The position numbers and the translations under genes are program-made. A stretch of DNA of 64,000 nucleotides, from NCBI GenBank assembly GCA_031277035.1, contig JAISLY010000060.1, forward strand, positions 22,446 to 86,445, written 5' to 3'. The notes under the pieces were generated by a model. The model did not search any database and was not told where the DNA came from. It saw nothing but the letters and a program-made list of their open reading frames with translations. Below, one piece after another: positions 16,283-28,650 of this stretch; positions within the stretch are counted from its first letter, which is position 1; each line of letters begins with the position of its first letter. The DNA is from Coriobacteriales bacterium (GTDB lineage: Bacteria > Actinomycetota > Coriobacteriia > Coriobacteriales > UBA8131).

Positions 16283-19072
16283 CTACTGCTTCGTTACCGC
16301 ATAGTCCATGCGGTCGTTCAGGTCGATGCGCACCTCGTCGCCCTCGTGGATGCTTCCGGCAACAATCTCGTTGGCCAGCAGATCCACGATGTTGCGCTGG
16401 ATCAGGCGCTTTAAGGGCCGTGCGCCAAAAACCGGGTCAAAGCCGTCGATGGCCAGCTGCTCGGCGGCGGCGCGTCCAATCTCGACCGTTATCTTGCGAT
16501 CAGCCAGGCGTTTGCGTACATCGGCAAGCTGGAGCTCAACAATCGCGTCGATATTTTCCATAGCAAGCGAGTGAAAGATTATAATATCATCAATGCGGTT
16601 CAGGAACTCCGGACGGAAGGTTGCCCGAAGCGCCTCGTCGATGGCGCGTTCCAGCTGCTTCTCATCGTCAAGCTCAGTGTGCGTCTCCCGCTTTTTAGCG
16701 GGCTTCTTCCGGCCTTCAATCGACTGGCCCAACTCTTCCATCATCTCGTTCATAAGCGTGTCGATGCCGCCCTCGGCGCTCACTTTTGCCGCCAAATCGC
16801 CCTTGTCGCTGGTGGTCGCCAGACCCGCCAGCTTGCCACGGGCGCTCTTCTCGCCAATGCCGCGCGCGTTAAACTCACGGATAAACTGCGAACCAACATT
16901 GCTCGTCATGATGATAATCGCGTTGCGAAAACTGACGACCCGGCCCTGTCCATCGGTCAGGCGGCCATCGTCAAGCACCTGCAAAAGGATGTTAAAGACG
17001 TCGGGGTGCGCCTTTTCTATCTCGTCGAGCAGAATGACGCAGTAGGGCCGGCGCCGCACAGCCTCGGTCAGCTGGCCGCCCTCGTCGTAACCCACGTAGC
17101 CGGGAGGCGCACCGATGAGCCGCTGGACGCTGAACTTCTCCATATACTCGCTCATGTCGATGCGCACCATCGCGCGCTCGTCGTCAAAGAGAAACTCCGC
17201 GAGCGTCTTTGCCAGCTCGGTCTTGCCAACACCGGTGGGGCCCAAAAACAGGAAGGTGCCGATTGGCTTGTCCGGGTCGGAGAGCCCTGCCCGCGAGCGG
17301 CGAATGGCCCCGGCGACGGCCGCGACGGCCTCATCCTGACCAACCACCCGTTTGTGCAGTTCGTCTTCGAGATGGACGAGTTTTTCCAGCTCACCCTGCA
17401 TCATCTTACTCACGGGGATGCCCGTCCAGGTGGCGACAACCGCGGCAATCTCCTCCTCGGTAACCTCCTCCTTGAGCAGGCCGCCGCCCGCCTGCCGGTC
17501 TTCAAGCAGTTTTGTAGCAGCAGCAAGCTCGCTCTCCAGCTGCGGAATCGCGCCGTAGCGCAGCTCGCTTGCCCGCTGGAGGTCGTTTTCGCGCGCGGCG
17601 CGGTCATAGTCAATCTGCGCCTGCTCAAGCTCGGCCTTCAGAGTCTGCACGCGCGTGATGGCGTCCTTCTCGTTGGACCAGGTGGCCTTTACCGAATCAA
17701 GGCGGTTTTGCGTCTCTGCCATATCGTGGCGCAGGGCCTCCAGGCGCTCAACTGAGGCGGCGTCGGTCTCCTTGAGCAGTGCCTGCTCCTCTATCTGCAT
17801 CTGAATCAGCTGGCGATCCACCGTGTCTATCTCCTCGGGCATCGAGTCGATTTCGATGCGCAGGCGGCTTGCGGCCTCGTCCATCAGGTCGATGGCCTTG
17901 TCCGGCAAAAAGCGGTCGGCGATATAGCGGTTGGAGAGTTCGGCGGCCGCGACGATGGCGGCGTCGGTGATGCGCACGCCGTGGTGGATTTCGTATTTCT
18001 CCTTGAGACCGCGCAGGATGGAGATGGTGTCCTCAACCGTCGGCTCGCCCACATAGACCGGCTGGAAGCGTCGCTCAAGGGCGGCGTCCTTCTCGATATA
18101 TTTCCGGTACTCGTCAAGCGTCGTCGCGCCGATGGCGTGCAACTCACCGCGCGAGAGGGCCGGCTTGAGCATATTGCCCGCGTCAAGCGAGCCCTCGCCG
18201 CCAGCGCCTGCGCCGACGATGGTGTGCAGCTCGTCGATGAAGAGGATCACGCGGCCCTCGCTCTGCTCCACCTCGCGCAGCACCGCCTTGAAGCGGTCCT
18301 CAAACTCGCCACGGTATTTGGCACCGGCGAGCATCGCGGCGATGTCGAGCGCGACGATGTCGCGGTCTTTGAGCGAGGAGGGCACGTCGCCGGCAACGAT
18401 GCGTTGAGCCAGACCCTCGACGATGGCGGTCTTGCCGGTGCCCGGCTCGCCGATGAGCACGGGGTTGTTCTTCGTACGGCGGCTGAGCACCTGGATGGTG
18501 CGGCGAATCTCCTCGGCGCGGCCGATGACCGGGTCGAGCTTGCCGGCACGCGCCGCCTCGGTGAGGTTGCGGCCGTAGTGCTCAAGAGCCTCAAACTGCG
18601 CCTTGGCGTCGCGCTCAAGCACCCGGGTATCGCCGCGCAGCTCCTCGTAGGCCTGTTCGAGTCGGGAGCGCGTCACGCCCGCGACCGAAAGCGCCTTGCC
18701 TGCCGACCCCTTGTCCTCAGCAAGCGCGATGAGCAGATGCTCGGTCGTGGTAAAGCTGTCCTCCATTTTGGCCGCGACCTTCTCCGCAGCATCAATAACC
18801 TGCGTAAAGCGTGGAGAGGGCGGCGTGATGCCCATCACCTTGTTGCCGGTGACCCTGGGAGCAGCCTCCAGCTCAGCGGTGATGGCCTTGTTGAGGGCCT
18901 CGGGGTTGGCGCCCACGCGCTCGATGATGCTGTTGAGGTTGCCCTCATGCGAGTCAAGCAGGGCCTTGAGCAGATGTTCGGGCTCAAGTGCCGCAGCGTC
19001 GAGGTCGGAGGCGATGCCCATCGCTTCCTGAAAAGCCTCCTGCGAGGAAACTGCAAGTTTGTCCAAACGCAT
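16283..19072 (-). CDS. clpB: ATP-dependent chaperone ClpB
   Basis: Two AAA+ modules ([98 protein letters not shown]) and middle domain. Confidence 0.98.
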   Translation of the reverse strand: MRLDKLAVSSQEAFQEAMGIASDLDAAALEPEHLLKALLDSHEGNLNSIIERVGANPEALNKAITAELEAAPRVTGNKVMGITPPSPRFTQVIDAAEKVAAKMEDSFTTTEHLLIALAEDKGSAGKALSVAGVTRSRLEQAYEELRGDTRVLERDAKAQFEALEHYGRNLTEAARAGKLDPVIGRAEEIRRTIQVLSRRTKNNPVLIGEPGTGKTAIVEGLAQRIVAGDVPSSLKDRDIVALDIAAMLAGAKYRGEFEDRFKAVLREVEQSEGRVILFIDELHTIVGAGAGGEGSLDAGNMLKPALSRGELHAIGATTLDEYRKYIEKDAALERRFQPVYVGEPTVEDTISILRGLKEKYEIHHGVRITDAAIVAAAELSNRYIADRFLPDKAIDLMDEAASRLRIEIDSMPEEIDTVDRQLIQMQIEEQALLKETDAASVERLEALRHDMAETQNRLDSVKATWSNEKDAITRVQTLKAELEQAQIDYDRAARENDLQRASELRYGAIPQLESELAAATKLLEDRQAGGGLLKEEVTEEEIAAVVATWTGIPVSKMMQGELEKLVHLEDELHKRVVGQDEAVAAVAGAIRRSRAGLSDPDKPIGTFLFLGPTGVGKTELAKTLAEFLFDDERAMVRIDMSEYMEKFSVQRLIGAPPGYVGYDEGGQLTEAVRRRPYCVILLDEIEKAHPDVFNILLQVLDDGRLTDGQGRVVSFRNAIIIMTSNVGSQFIREFNARGIGEKSARGKLAGLATTSDKGDLAAKVSAEGGIDTLMNEMMEELGQSIEGRKKPAKKRETHTELDDEKQLERAIDEALRATFRPEFLNRIDDIIIFHSLAMENIDAIVELQLADVRKRLADRKITVEIGRAAAEQLAIDGFDPVFGARPLKRLIQRNIVDLLANEIVAGSIHEGDEVRIDLNDRMDYAVTKQ

Positions 19073-19140
19073 TGCCTACTCCTATCTACCAGGGCACAAT
19101 CCACAAGAGGAAAGCCCACACAGAACCGCTTGCTCAATCC

Positions 19141-19212
19141 ACACGATACCCACACGAGGCCCACACGAGGCCCGCTCGGCGCCCCCACAGAGGCGCCCCC
19201 ACAGAGGCGCTA
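19141..19212. repeat. Short tandem repeats (cccacacgagg x2-3; cccccacagaggcg x2)
   Basis: Direct reading of the clpB-hspR gap. Confidence 0.75.
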
Positions 19213-19596
19213 TTCCTTCCAGAGCCGGATGGCTCGCGAATCGCTGCGTGCAAGCGCGGTGATCTGCTCGCGCATCCGGTGTTCATGTACCCGCGCCTCA
19301 AGGCGCACGACGCGCCGACGCAGGTTCTCGATTTCAGCTTCCTTCCTGGCCAGGCGTCGTTCGAGATCGATAATCCGCATCACCCCGGCGAGATTGATGC
19401 CTTCGTCGGTGAGTTGGCCAATCAGTTCGAGCTGTTCGATGTCGGCCTGCGAATAGAGGCGCGTGTTGCCCGAGGAGCGCTTTGGTGTCACCAGGCCCTT
19501 GGTCTCATAGATGCGCAGGGTCTGTGGATGCACGCCCGCGAGTTCGGCGGCCACGCTGATCATATAGAGTGGACGGGTGCGGTCATTTGGGCTCAT
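19210..19596 (-). CDS. hspR: MerR-family heat-shock repressor HspR
   Basis: [68 protein letters not shown]; in dnaK operon. Confidence 0.94.
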   Translation of the reverse strand: MSPNDRTRPLYMISVAAELAGVHPQTLRIYETKGLVTPKRSSGNTRLYSQADIEQLELIGQLTDEGINLAGVMRIIDLERRLARKEAEIENLRRRVVRLEARVHEHRMREQITALARSDSRAIRLWKE

Positions 19597-20639
19597 TGTG
19601 CGCCTCCTTCGATACTTTTCACGATGCCCGGGCGTATGTCGGCGCCCGTCGGGTCGCTCGCGGCCGCAAAGGCGCAAAGCGCCTCCTTCTGCTTCTCGTT
19701 CAGTTCGGCGGGCAGGCTGACGCGTGCCCGCACCTTGAGATCGCCCGAACCCTTACCCTTCACGCGCGGCGCGCCCTTGCCCTTGACAACGAAGGTCTTC
19801 CCATCCTGCGTCCCTGCGGGGATGCGCAGCTTGACTTTTGAGCCGTCCGGCGCGGGCACGACAATCTGGGTACCCAGCGCGGCCTCGGCTATCCCGATAG
19901 GCAGCTCAAGGACAACATCGGCGCCCTTACGGGTATACAGCGGATGCGGTTTGATGGCGGTGACAATCAGCAGGTCGCCCCGCTCACCTCCGTTTACGCC
20001 CTCAGAGCCCTTGCCCTTGTATCGCAGTTTGCCGCCTTCGACCGCACCGGGAGGCACCTTGACCTCTATCTGTTGCTCGCTGCCATCACCCGTGCGAATC
20101 GTCACGCGCTTCTGCGCACCGGAGAAGGCCTCCTCGAAGCTGACCTCAAGGGTCACCTGTACCTCGCGGCCCTTTGTGCTGCGCTTGCCACCGAAGTCCC
20201 ACTCGGTGCCAAAAGCGCCCTCCCCATTCGCCATGCGTGAGAAAATATCCCCGATGCCGCCCAGCCCACCAATATCGACACCGTTTACGACCGTGCGCCA
20301 GGAGCCGCCGGGGCCGCCCGCACCGGGGCCACCGGGGCCGCCCCAGCCAAAGCCGCCGGGGCCACCCGCGCCCCTACCCGCGCCCCCACCCGCGCCCGCG
20401 CCGCCTGCCCTGCCGCCCGCAAAGGCGCCGTATTTGAGCATGGTGTCGTACTCCTCGCGCCGCTGCGCATCGGAGAGGGTCTCGTAGGCCTCGCTGATCT
20501 CCTTGAATTTGGCCTCATCGCCACCGGCATCGGGGTGATGCTTGCGCGCCAGCTTCTTAAAGGCCTTTTTTATCTCATCGGTGGAGGCGGCCTTCTTGAC
20601 GCCGAGCACCTCGTAATAATTCTTCTCAGCTGCAACCAT
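19593..20639 (-). CDS. dnaJ: DnaJ-type co-chaperone (J domain plus C-terminal domain, no Zn-finger; CbpA-like)
   Basis: J domain [32 protein letters not shown], Gly-rich linker, C-terminal domain; ATGA overlap with hspR. Confidence 0.95.
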   Translation of the reverse strand: MVAAEKNYYEVLGVKKAASTDEIKKAFKKLARKHHPDAGGDEAKFKEISEAYETLSDAQRREEYDTMLKYGAFAGGRAGGAGAGGGAGRGAGGPGGFGWGGPGGPGAGGPGGSWRTVVNGVDIGGLGGIGDIFSRMANGEGAFGTEWDFGGKRSTKGREVQVTLEVSFEEAFSGAQKRVTIRTGDGSEQQIEVKVPPGAVEGGKLRYKGKGSEGVNGGERGDLLIVTAIKPHPLYTRKGADVVLELPIGIAEAALGTQIVVPAPDGSKVKLRIPAGTQDGKTFVVKGKGAPRVKGKGSGDLKVRARVSLPAELNEKQKEALCAFAAASDPTGADIRPGIVKSIEGGAQ

Positions 20640-20664
20640 GCCTACCACCTCCTGTCATCATGCC

Positions 20665-21321
20665 TCATCGATCGCTTCTATCGCTCGCCTCACGCTTCGG
20701 GCCCCCACTTGAGACGGCCACCGTAGCCGGGCGCAGCACGCGATTGGCCATTCGGTACCCCTTCTGATACACCTGGGCCACGGTCTCGTCCGGTACCGTC
20801 GTATCCTCCAGCGTGCCGACCGCCTGATGCACGGTCGCGTCAAAGGCCTCGCCGAGAGGATCGATCGCCTCAAGGCCCTCCTTTGCCAGCACTTCGTTGA
20901 ATTTGGAGAAGACTGCCGTGATGCCCTCTTTGAGGGAGGCCCCGTTGACCGTATCGCTGTGGTCGACGGCACGCTCCAAATCGTCGAGAACCGGCAGCAG
21001 TTTTTCCACCAGGCGCTCGGCTGCGCGGCTGCGTTCCTGTTCGCGTTCGGTGGCGATGCGCCTGCGGAAGTTGTCCCATTCCGCCTGCAGGCGGGCGTAG
21101 CGATCGCGCAGTCGCTCAGCCTCAGCCTTCACCGCGTCAAGTTCCGTAAGCTCCGCAACAATCTCTGACTCGACAGCTTCAAAGTCGCGGGCCAGGTCTT
21201 CTATCGCTGCTGCGTCAGCGAGGATGGAGTCGTCTGCGGCCGCAGCTTCGCCTGCGGCTGCGGCCTTATCTGCGGCCGCAGCTTCGTCCATACCATCCTC
21301 ATGTTTCTTTTTCGCAACCAT
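20665..21321 (-). CDS. grpE: Nucleotide exchange factor GrpE
   Basis: YARLQAEWDNFRRRIATEREQERSRAAERLVEKLLPVLDDLERAV. Confidence 0.96.
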   Translation of the reverse strand: MVAKKKHEDGMDEAAAADKAAAAGEAAAADDSILADAAAIEDLARDFEAVESEIVAELTELDAVKAEAERLRDRYARLQAEWDNFRRRIATEREQERSRAAERLVEKLLPVLDDLERAVDHSDTVNGASLKEGITAVFSKFNEVLAKEGLEAIDPLGEAFDATVHQAVGTLEDTTVPDETVAQVYQKGYRMANRVLRPATVAVSSGGPKREASDRSDR

Positions 21322-21472
21322 GCTCACCTACCCTTTCGTCTACCCGGACTACCGTCACAACCAAGCTCGCCGCTCTCAGGCAAGCCAGTGGACGGGGGGG
21401 AGTTGTGGGGGTCGCACAGGAGGAAAAGAGGGGAAGCGCCCTCTCGTTCCCCCCTGTGTCCGCCGGAAGGCC

Positions 21473-23410
<1,938 letters not shown>

Positions 23411-23498
23411 TTTTGCCGCATCCTTTCTGTTGGTTGCCTTCTCCTGCAAACGGTTCGCGCAGGGCTCAGCGGCCCTGCGACTCATGTGCATACCAGAC

Positions 23499-23527
23499 AG
23501 TATAAAATCTAAGTGCGCTATTATCAA
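23499..23527 (-). promoter_or_regulatory. dnaK promoter TTGATA-N17-TATACT overlapping a degenerate HAIR-like element (CTTGATA-N7-ACTTAGA)
   Basis: Reverse strand: CTTGATAatagcgcACTTAGAttttatact about 90 bp upstream of dnaK. Confidence 0.6.
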
Positions 23528-23554
23528 GTTTTGTAACCGATGCGTTGATAAGTA

Positions 23555-23728
23555 TGAGGGCGAAGGCGGGGGGACGAGGGCTCATCAGGCGAAGGCGGAG
23601 GGGCGAAGGCTCATCAGGCGACGGCGGGGGGACGAGGGCGGAGGCGGAGGGACGGTTCATGCGTCCCTCCGCCTCCAACTGCGTTCGGCTTCGTAAACGC
23701 CCCTGTCCGCAGGACGCATGAACCGTCC
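23555..23728. repeat. Tandem repeats (gaaggctcatcaggcg) merging into REP-like inverted repeats
   Basis: GGACGGTTCATGCGTCC (23650-23666) and GGACGCATGAACCGTCC (23712-23728) form a perfect 17-bp inverted repeat; inner GGAGGCGGAGGGACG/CGTCCCTCCGCCTCC hairpin. Confidence 0.85.
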
Positions 23729-23729
23729 A

Positions 23730-24260
23730 CTAAGCTGTCTGGAGAGTGAGCAGAGCATCGCCGACTTTGATAGTGACCCCCTCTCCAACTCCTCGCGTCC
23801 CGCTTAGAGGAATACCGTCGATCAGCGCAGGATGCGTCGAACCATGATCCTCAAGCCAAAGCTGCCCCTGGGCATACCGCAGGGTCAACTGGTGACGGCC
23901 GACCTCGGTCTGCGGAATGATGATATTGTTATCTGCGGCGCAACCGATTCGAAGACTCGCCCCGTCCTGCTGAACGATATAGGTGTCGTAGAGAAAGTGG
24001 CCGGGGAATTCCACGCGGACACGACAGGCAGGCGAGACAGACGATGCCTCCTGGCCTACATCGGGCAACGCTTTGAAAAGGCGCTCGGCCTCGACGGGTA
24101 GCGGCAAGGCGCCCAGCAGGACGCCCGGCAAGACGCCCGGTTCCTCCACCTCTCCCAGAAGCTCCAGATCCTCCCCCGCTTCCATAAAGGGATTCAGACA
24201 GCCAAAACAGACGTCCATGTCATCAAAGGCGGTCGCGCCACACTGCAAACAGGTCTTCAT
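23730..24260 (-). CDS. FHA domain-containing protein with N-terminal zinc ribbon
   Basis: MKTCLQCGATAFDDMDVCFGCLNPF; C-terminal FHA-like RIGCAADNNIIIPQTEVGRHQLTLRYAQGQLWLEDHGSTHPALIDGIPL. Confidence 0.8.
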   Translation of the reverse strand: MKTCLQCGATAFDDMDVCFGCLNPFMEAGEDLELLGEVEEPGVLPGVLLGALPLPVEAERLFKALPDVGQEASSVSPACRVRVEFPGHFLYDTYIVQQDGASLRIGCAADNNIIIPQTEVGRHQLTLRYAQGQLWLEDHGSTHPALIDGIPLSGTRGVGEGVTIKVGDALLTLQTA

Positions 24261-24300
24261 GGCCTTCTCCTCTTCATGGCCTTCTCCCTTGCCTACTGCT

Positions 24301-24615
24301 TCACGTACTGCTCAAACGGATCAGGTCACCGGCTTCATACCAGGCAGCCTGCGGATTGGCGCGGCGTTCAAGCGTTCCGACCGCCTTGCGACACGCGAGG
24401 AGACGGTTGGGTGGCAGATCGCGTGCGACAGAAAGCACCCTGCCCTGCGAGTTGACGAAGGCGACGTCGATCGACGCATCCATACCAAAGGTATGGATGC
24501 GAGAGCAGGGCGTCAGCAGCAGCGCCTCCCCATCACGGCATACCTGTTTGCGCAAAAGCCCACACAGGCGCTCAAACATCGTCGATGCGATTCGGAAGCG
24601 TCCCGAATAGCTCAT
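24301..24615 (-). CDS. DUF192 domain-containing protein
   Basis: LCGLLRKQVCRDGEALLLTPCSRIHTFGMDASIDVAFVNSQGRVLSVARDLPPNR. Confidence 0.8.
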   Translation of the reverse strand: MSYSGRFRIASTMFERLCGLLRKQVCRDGEALLLTPCSRIHTFGMDASIDVAFVNSQGRVLSVARDLPPNRLLACRKAVGTLERRANPQAAWYEAGDLIRLSST

Positions 24616-24616
24616 C

Positions 24617-25192
24617 TCATAACACCTCCACAATCACAGAGCTTCCTGTGGGAATGCTTACACATTGCACAAGCAGAAACGCAGATGCGCCACTCGCAGA
24701 GGGATAACTGAAGCTCAGCGGCACACCGGCCTGCTCACCGAGAGCACCCTGCCCATCTGCATCCTCCAAGTTTCCGCCCCCCAGACCCGCATCCTCCAGG
24801 TTTCCCGCAAACATATCCCCGTCAAGCCGATACCAGCCCTGCGAGAGCAGGAAGTTGGTCACGAGCTGCGTCGCTTCCCCCCGTTGCCAACCGCAACTGT
24901 AGCCGATGACGGATCCGCCTGGAGCAACACCAATCAACTCAAAGCCCAAACCTGCCTGGGCAAGTCCGAGCGGATCTGTGTCGCCTGTCGCAATCGCCCC
25001 ATAGGCCCCATGATTCTCACTTGAGCCATACGCTCCATGCGTCTCGCTGTATAGCGCATCGCCTGACATCGCTTCCAGCAGCGACGGCTGTCGCTGGTTA
25101 ATGCGACTTTGCGCCGCCAGCACAAGCAGAAACGCCACGAAGGCCGCCAGGAAGAGCCCTGCGACCACAAGGCGCCTGCCTGTGCGTCTCAC
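24617..25192 (-). CDS. Hypothetical membrane-anchored protein in the Tad locus
   Basis: N-terminal TM RRLVVAGLFLAAFVAFLLVLAAQSRI; located between TadE-like and DUF192 genes. Confidence 0.6.
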   Translation of the reverse strand: MRRTGRRLVVAGLFLAAFVAFLLVLAAQSRINQRQPSLLEAMSGDALYSETHGAYGSSENHGAYGAIATGDTDPLGLAQAGLGFELIGVAPGGSVIGYSCGWQRGEATQLVTNFLLSQGWYRLDGDMFAGNLEDAGLGGGNLEDADGQGALGEQAGVPLSFSYPSASGASAFLLVQCVSIPTGSSVIVEVL

Positions 25193-25692
25193 AGGAACAC
25201 CCCCGGCCGATAGGGGTCGATGCAAAAGATACGACTGTGCTCGATGCCGCTGAAACTCACGCCGAAGAAGCGGTCGCCAAAGCCCCAGGGACGATAGCGC
25301 ATACGACAGGTGAATTCCTCCTGGTGCGGCAGAAGCGAGAAGGAGGGGCCGCTCGACGTGTCGCCCCCGCCGCCCTCACCGCTACCGCCGCCAAGGATGG
25401 CAGACTCCCGCGCATCCACCTCAAAACTGAGCCAGCCCCGCCCCTCAAAGGACTGCTCAATACGGGCTTGCACCGCCTGCGCACGTGAGATGGTGCCGTA
25501 GGCACCAAAGCCCGGCGAGGCCGCCTCAGTACGCACCGCCTCAGCCGCAACCCGGTCAAAACGCGCACAGTCCCCTAAAAAGACCATCAGATTAACGGCG
25601 ATGCCAACGACGGCCAACAACACGGGAATGGTCACAGCGAGCTCCACCATCATCTGCCCACGAGTAGACAGACTTCTCACGCCCAACATCAT
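25189..25692 (-). CDS. TadE-family pseudopilin
   Basis: STRGQMMVELAVTIPVLLAVVGIAVNLMVFLGDCARFDRVAAEAVRTEAA. Confidence 0.75.
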   Translation of the reverse strand: MMLGVRSLSTRGQMMVELAVTIPVLLAVVGIAVNLMVFLGDCARFDRVAAEAVRTEAASPGFGAYGTISRAQAVQARIEQSFEGRGWLSFEVDARESAILGGGSGEGGGGDTSSGPSFSLLPHQEEFTCRMRYRPWGFGDRFFGVSFSGIEHSRIFCIDPYRPGVFL

Positions 25693-27866
25693 CTCGCCAC
25701 CTGCTCGGGAAGTCGGATGGTGACCGGAATGCTTGGCGCTCCCGGCCAGTCCCCGAGACTGATTGTGAAAAGCCTTACCTCGCGTTCCAGAACTCCGGTG
25801 CCCGGCCGCTGCACCTCCGCAAGCACACCGTCGAGAACATCTGTCGTAAAGTCCCCAGCTCCCGTACCCGGCAGGGAGCCGTAGGCCTCCTTAACCGTAC
25901 CCAGTGCGGCCAAGGCCTGGTTGTCGCCCGCGCGAATGACATGGATACTGTTTACGATGACCGGTTTGGGAGCACCGAGGGCGACTCCCTCGAGCCCGAC
26001 TCCCCGTATCGCCGAGCGCAGGGTTTCCTCCGCCCATGAGGCCAGCGGCGTAGCATTTACCAGTGGTATCGCACGCAAAACATCTCCAACTCCCCGGCAA
26101 AGACCCTCCACCCCCTCGCTGTAGGCCAGAAGCGTATCGCCCCAAATACCAAGGATGCCATCGAAGATGCCAAGCCCCGAACCCCAGGCACTGCCTTCGG
26201 AATTCTCTTTGGCGCGATCGAGGAATGCGGCGAGCACCGTGTTTCCTTCAGAGGCCTCGTCGAGCGCAAGAGCCGCCGCCGAGATCGCCATGCGTGGTGG
26301 TAAAGCAGCATCCCCGGAGACGAACGAACTGCCAAAGGCATCCGGCATTAACCGTGCGCTGAGATCGAAGGCAATGGCAATGCAGCCGTTACGTCCCGGC
26401 GGCTTGGGATGGATACGAGGTGTCTCAAGCGCGGCGAATGCCTCCTCAAAGCTGTCGAAGGCATCCTCAGCCGACTCCTGTGCCGCGCCAGTCGCGTCTG
26501 CAAAGTCGCGCGAGGCAGTCTCATAGCGTTCGGCCGCTGCGGCGACGATGCGATAATGGTACTCAAACCCGTTCTCGATGGACGTTGAGGCACTCGCAAC
26601 CCGTCCAATCGAACTGGCGCTCAGGCCGCATAGCTCACAGGAAGTGTAAAGACCTGATTCGAGCTGGGAGATTGAGCCCCATCCCGCTGCGCCTGCTTCC
26701 TGGTATACGGAACAGGATGTGACTCCATGTAAGACCCCGTTCGCATCCACTGGATAGACGGCATCGGTATACAGGCGTGTCTGCCGTATCTCGGCCGTAT
26801 TACGCGCCAACAGCGGGAAAAACCCCTGGTAGATGCCGTCGGCAGAGGTATGGGAATAGCCCCTCTGCATCTCCTCGATGGCGTAGTGGTAATACTGACT
26901 GCGGATATGAGAGCGCACCTGCTCCTCAAGTGATGTATTGGCAGGTCCTTCCGTCGCAGCGCGCTGACGATAATAGGCCTGTGCCCGTGCCAAGGCATAA
27001 TCAAACTGCCAGGTCTCAACCGAACTGAAAAAGGGGTTTTGCGCGCCGCTGAGATGGGCCAGATGCCCGGCGCGTTCGTACATGCAGTAATTGGGGTTTG
27101 ATCCGCAGTCCGCAAGATAGGCCTCGAGCTTCGCCTGTTCCATCCGTTGACGGGCATCCTCGGCCTCGTCGCTCAGTTCGGCGGTCTCTTCGTTTTGCTC
27201 CCCCACCTCCTGCGCCTTTGCCTCCACTGCTGCGTCGTCGGGAAACGAAAGCTCTTCCCCTTCCCAGGGAACGAGAATCGCCAGTCCATGATAGTCGCTT
27301 GCTCCCTCACGCGAGAAACCGTTTGCCTCAATGGTGGCAACCGCATTGACCGCAGCCAGGAACGGTAGCGCCTTTTGAAGGCCGTTTAACGCTTTTGAAG
27401 CCTGCCGGGCACAGTCGTCTCGCGCCTTGAAGACCTTCTGACCAAACTCCATGAGCTTGGCTCCTATCTCCTGACAATAGGGAATGCAGCTGACAACGAT
27501 GGCAATACCATAGATAAGCAGGCCAAAAAGACTGAGCGAGAGGACAACCGCATCGGCTGTCTGCGCAATGATGTAATACTCCGCGACAAGGTCTTCGGCC
27601 GCCAGCGCGCCCGCATCCGCAGCGAACTGGACGTCCCCGGCCGTCGAGTTCACCCAGTAGACCTGCGCCGAGGTGAAGAGCAGGGCAAGCGTGAGCATCA
27701 GGGCAACCACCACGCCCACACTGCTGAATCCTCCGTCGCCCTCGACAAACCAGAAGGAGCGTGAAGATCTCTGCGCGAGTCGGAATTGAAACATCCTGGG
27801 TTTTCGCGCTCCGTTGCAATCGTGCACAGTATGGCCTGCTTTCCTCAGTCCCATTGCGTCGTCCAA
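25689..27866 (-). CDS. Large TadG-like (Flp pilus-associated) protein
   Basis: N-terminal TM GFSSVGVVVALMLTLALLFTSAQVYWVNSTAGDVQFAADAGALAAEDLVAEY, typical of TadG-like proteins; locus context. Confidence 0.7.
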   Translation of the reverse strand: MDDAMGLRKAGHTVHDCNGARKPRMFQFRLAQRSSRSFWFVEGDGGFSSVGVVVALMLTLALLFTSAQVYWVNSTAGDVQFAADAGALAAEDLVAEYYIIAQTADAVVLSLSLFGLLIYGIAIVVSCIPYCQEIGAKLMEFGQKVFKARDDCARQASKALNGLQKALPFLAAVNAVATIEANGFSREGASDYHGLAILVPWEGEELSFPDDAAVEAKAQEVGEQNEETAELSDEAEDARQRMEQAKLEAYLADCGSNPNYCMYERAGHLAHLSGAQNPFFSSVETWQFDYALARAQAYYRQRAATEGPANTSLEEQVRSHIRSQYYHYAIEEMQRGYSHTSADGIYQGFFPLLARNTAEIRQTRLYTDAVYPVDANGVLHGVTSCSVYQEAGAAGWGSISQLESGLYTSCELCGLSASSIGRVASASTSIENGFEYHYRIVAAAAERYETASRDFADATGAAQESAEDAFDSFEEAFAALETPRIHPKPPGRNGCIAIAFDLSARLMPDAFGSSFVSGDAALPPRMAISAAALALDEASEGNTVLAAFLDRAKENSEGSAWGSGLGIFDGILGIWGDTLLAYSEGVEGLCRGVGDVLRAIPLVNATPLASWAEETLRSAIRGVGLEGVALGAPKPVIVNSIHVIRAGDNQALAALGTVKEAYGSLPGTGAGDFTTDVLDGVLAEVQRPGTGVLEREVRLFTISLGDWPGAPSIPVTIRLPEQVAR

Positions 27867-28414
27867 TCCGCTGGGCCACCGCCGCCGTTGTTTAACACCC
27901 AGGACGGTTGGACAGGTGCCCGAAGCTCGACAGTCTGCGTAAGATAGCCCTCAGCGTCCGTCTGCCCCGCCAGCCTGGCACCCCAACCGAGAAGCGGCAG
28001 GGGGCGCAACCGGTTGACAATGCGAACACAAACCTCTTCACTTCCCTCTCCACCTTCAAGCGTTATATCCCAGGAACGCACGCCTGTTCCCACATGGAAG
28101 ATGTCCGTAAGCGGAATTGCTGTCAGACGGCGAAGAACATATCCTTCGTATTTATCCGCGCTGAAGCTGCCGACATCGGCTCGGGTCGATAACAGGCGGC
28201 AGGCCTCTGCGGCGGCATTTTCCATAACCAGACGGTTGTAGAGAAGGATTGCCGGCTGACAGAGCACCAGGATGAGAAGCATTGTGACCGGCAACAGCAC
28301 AGCGGCCTCAACGGTTGCCTGACCGCGAGAAGAGCGCACGGCCCGCATGCCTTCAGGCGGGCAGAAGGTCTTCGTCGTCTCAGGCGGGCAGACGGTCTTC
28401 GTCGTCTCGGACAT
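27845..28414 (-). CDS. TadE-like pilus assembly protein
   Basis: SSRGQATVEAAVLLPVTMLLILVLCQPAILLYNRLVMENAAAEACRLLSTR; N-terminus carries duplicated ETTKTxCPP. Confidence 0.75.
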   Translation of the reverse strand: MSETTKTVCPPETTKTFCPPEGMRAVRSSRGQATVEAAVLLPVTMLLILVLCQPAILLYNRLVMENAAAEACRLLSTRADVGSFSADKYEGYVLRRLTAIPLTDIFHVGTGVRSWDITLEGGEGSEEVCVRIVNRLRPLPLLGWGARLAGQTDAEGYLTQTVELRAPVQPSWVLNNGGGGPADWTTQWD

Positions 28415-28433
28415 ACGTAATACTTGTAATCTA

Positions 28434-28640
28434 TTAGTAAAGTAAAACATCGCCAACCGTCCCCCAGATGTTTCCCCCCACTGCGTGCGAGGCGCCATCA
28501 GCCGCACGGCTGACAAACAGTCCATCGCCAAGGCGCCCCGCCAACAGGCCGAGTGTCGCTATTACCACCATCAGGGCAAGACCAATAATCAGGTACTCAA
28601 CCGTGGCCTGCCCCCTGGTATTACCGCATCGCGCACACAC
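28434..28640 (-). CDS. Small Flp/TadE-like pseudopilin
   Basis: GTG start with AGGAGG; TRGQATVEYLIIGLALMVVIATLGLLAGRLGDGLF. Confidence 0.65.
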   Translation of the reverse strand: MCARCGNTRGQATVEYLIIGLALMVVIATLGLLAGRLGDGLFVSRAADGASHAVGGNIWGTVGDVLLY

Positions 28641-28650
28641 TGAATCCTCC

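Noticed and set aside
17981-19456. 491-aa + strand ORF antisense to clpB
   Set aside because: High-GC antisense open frame opposite a certain ClpB gene; no domain signal. Same reasoning applied to other long antisense ORFs (6017-7270, 10662-12911, 22487-23512, 37580-38833, 57536-58771).
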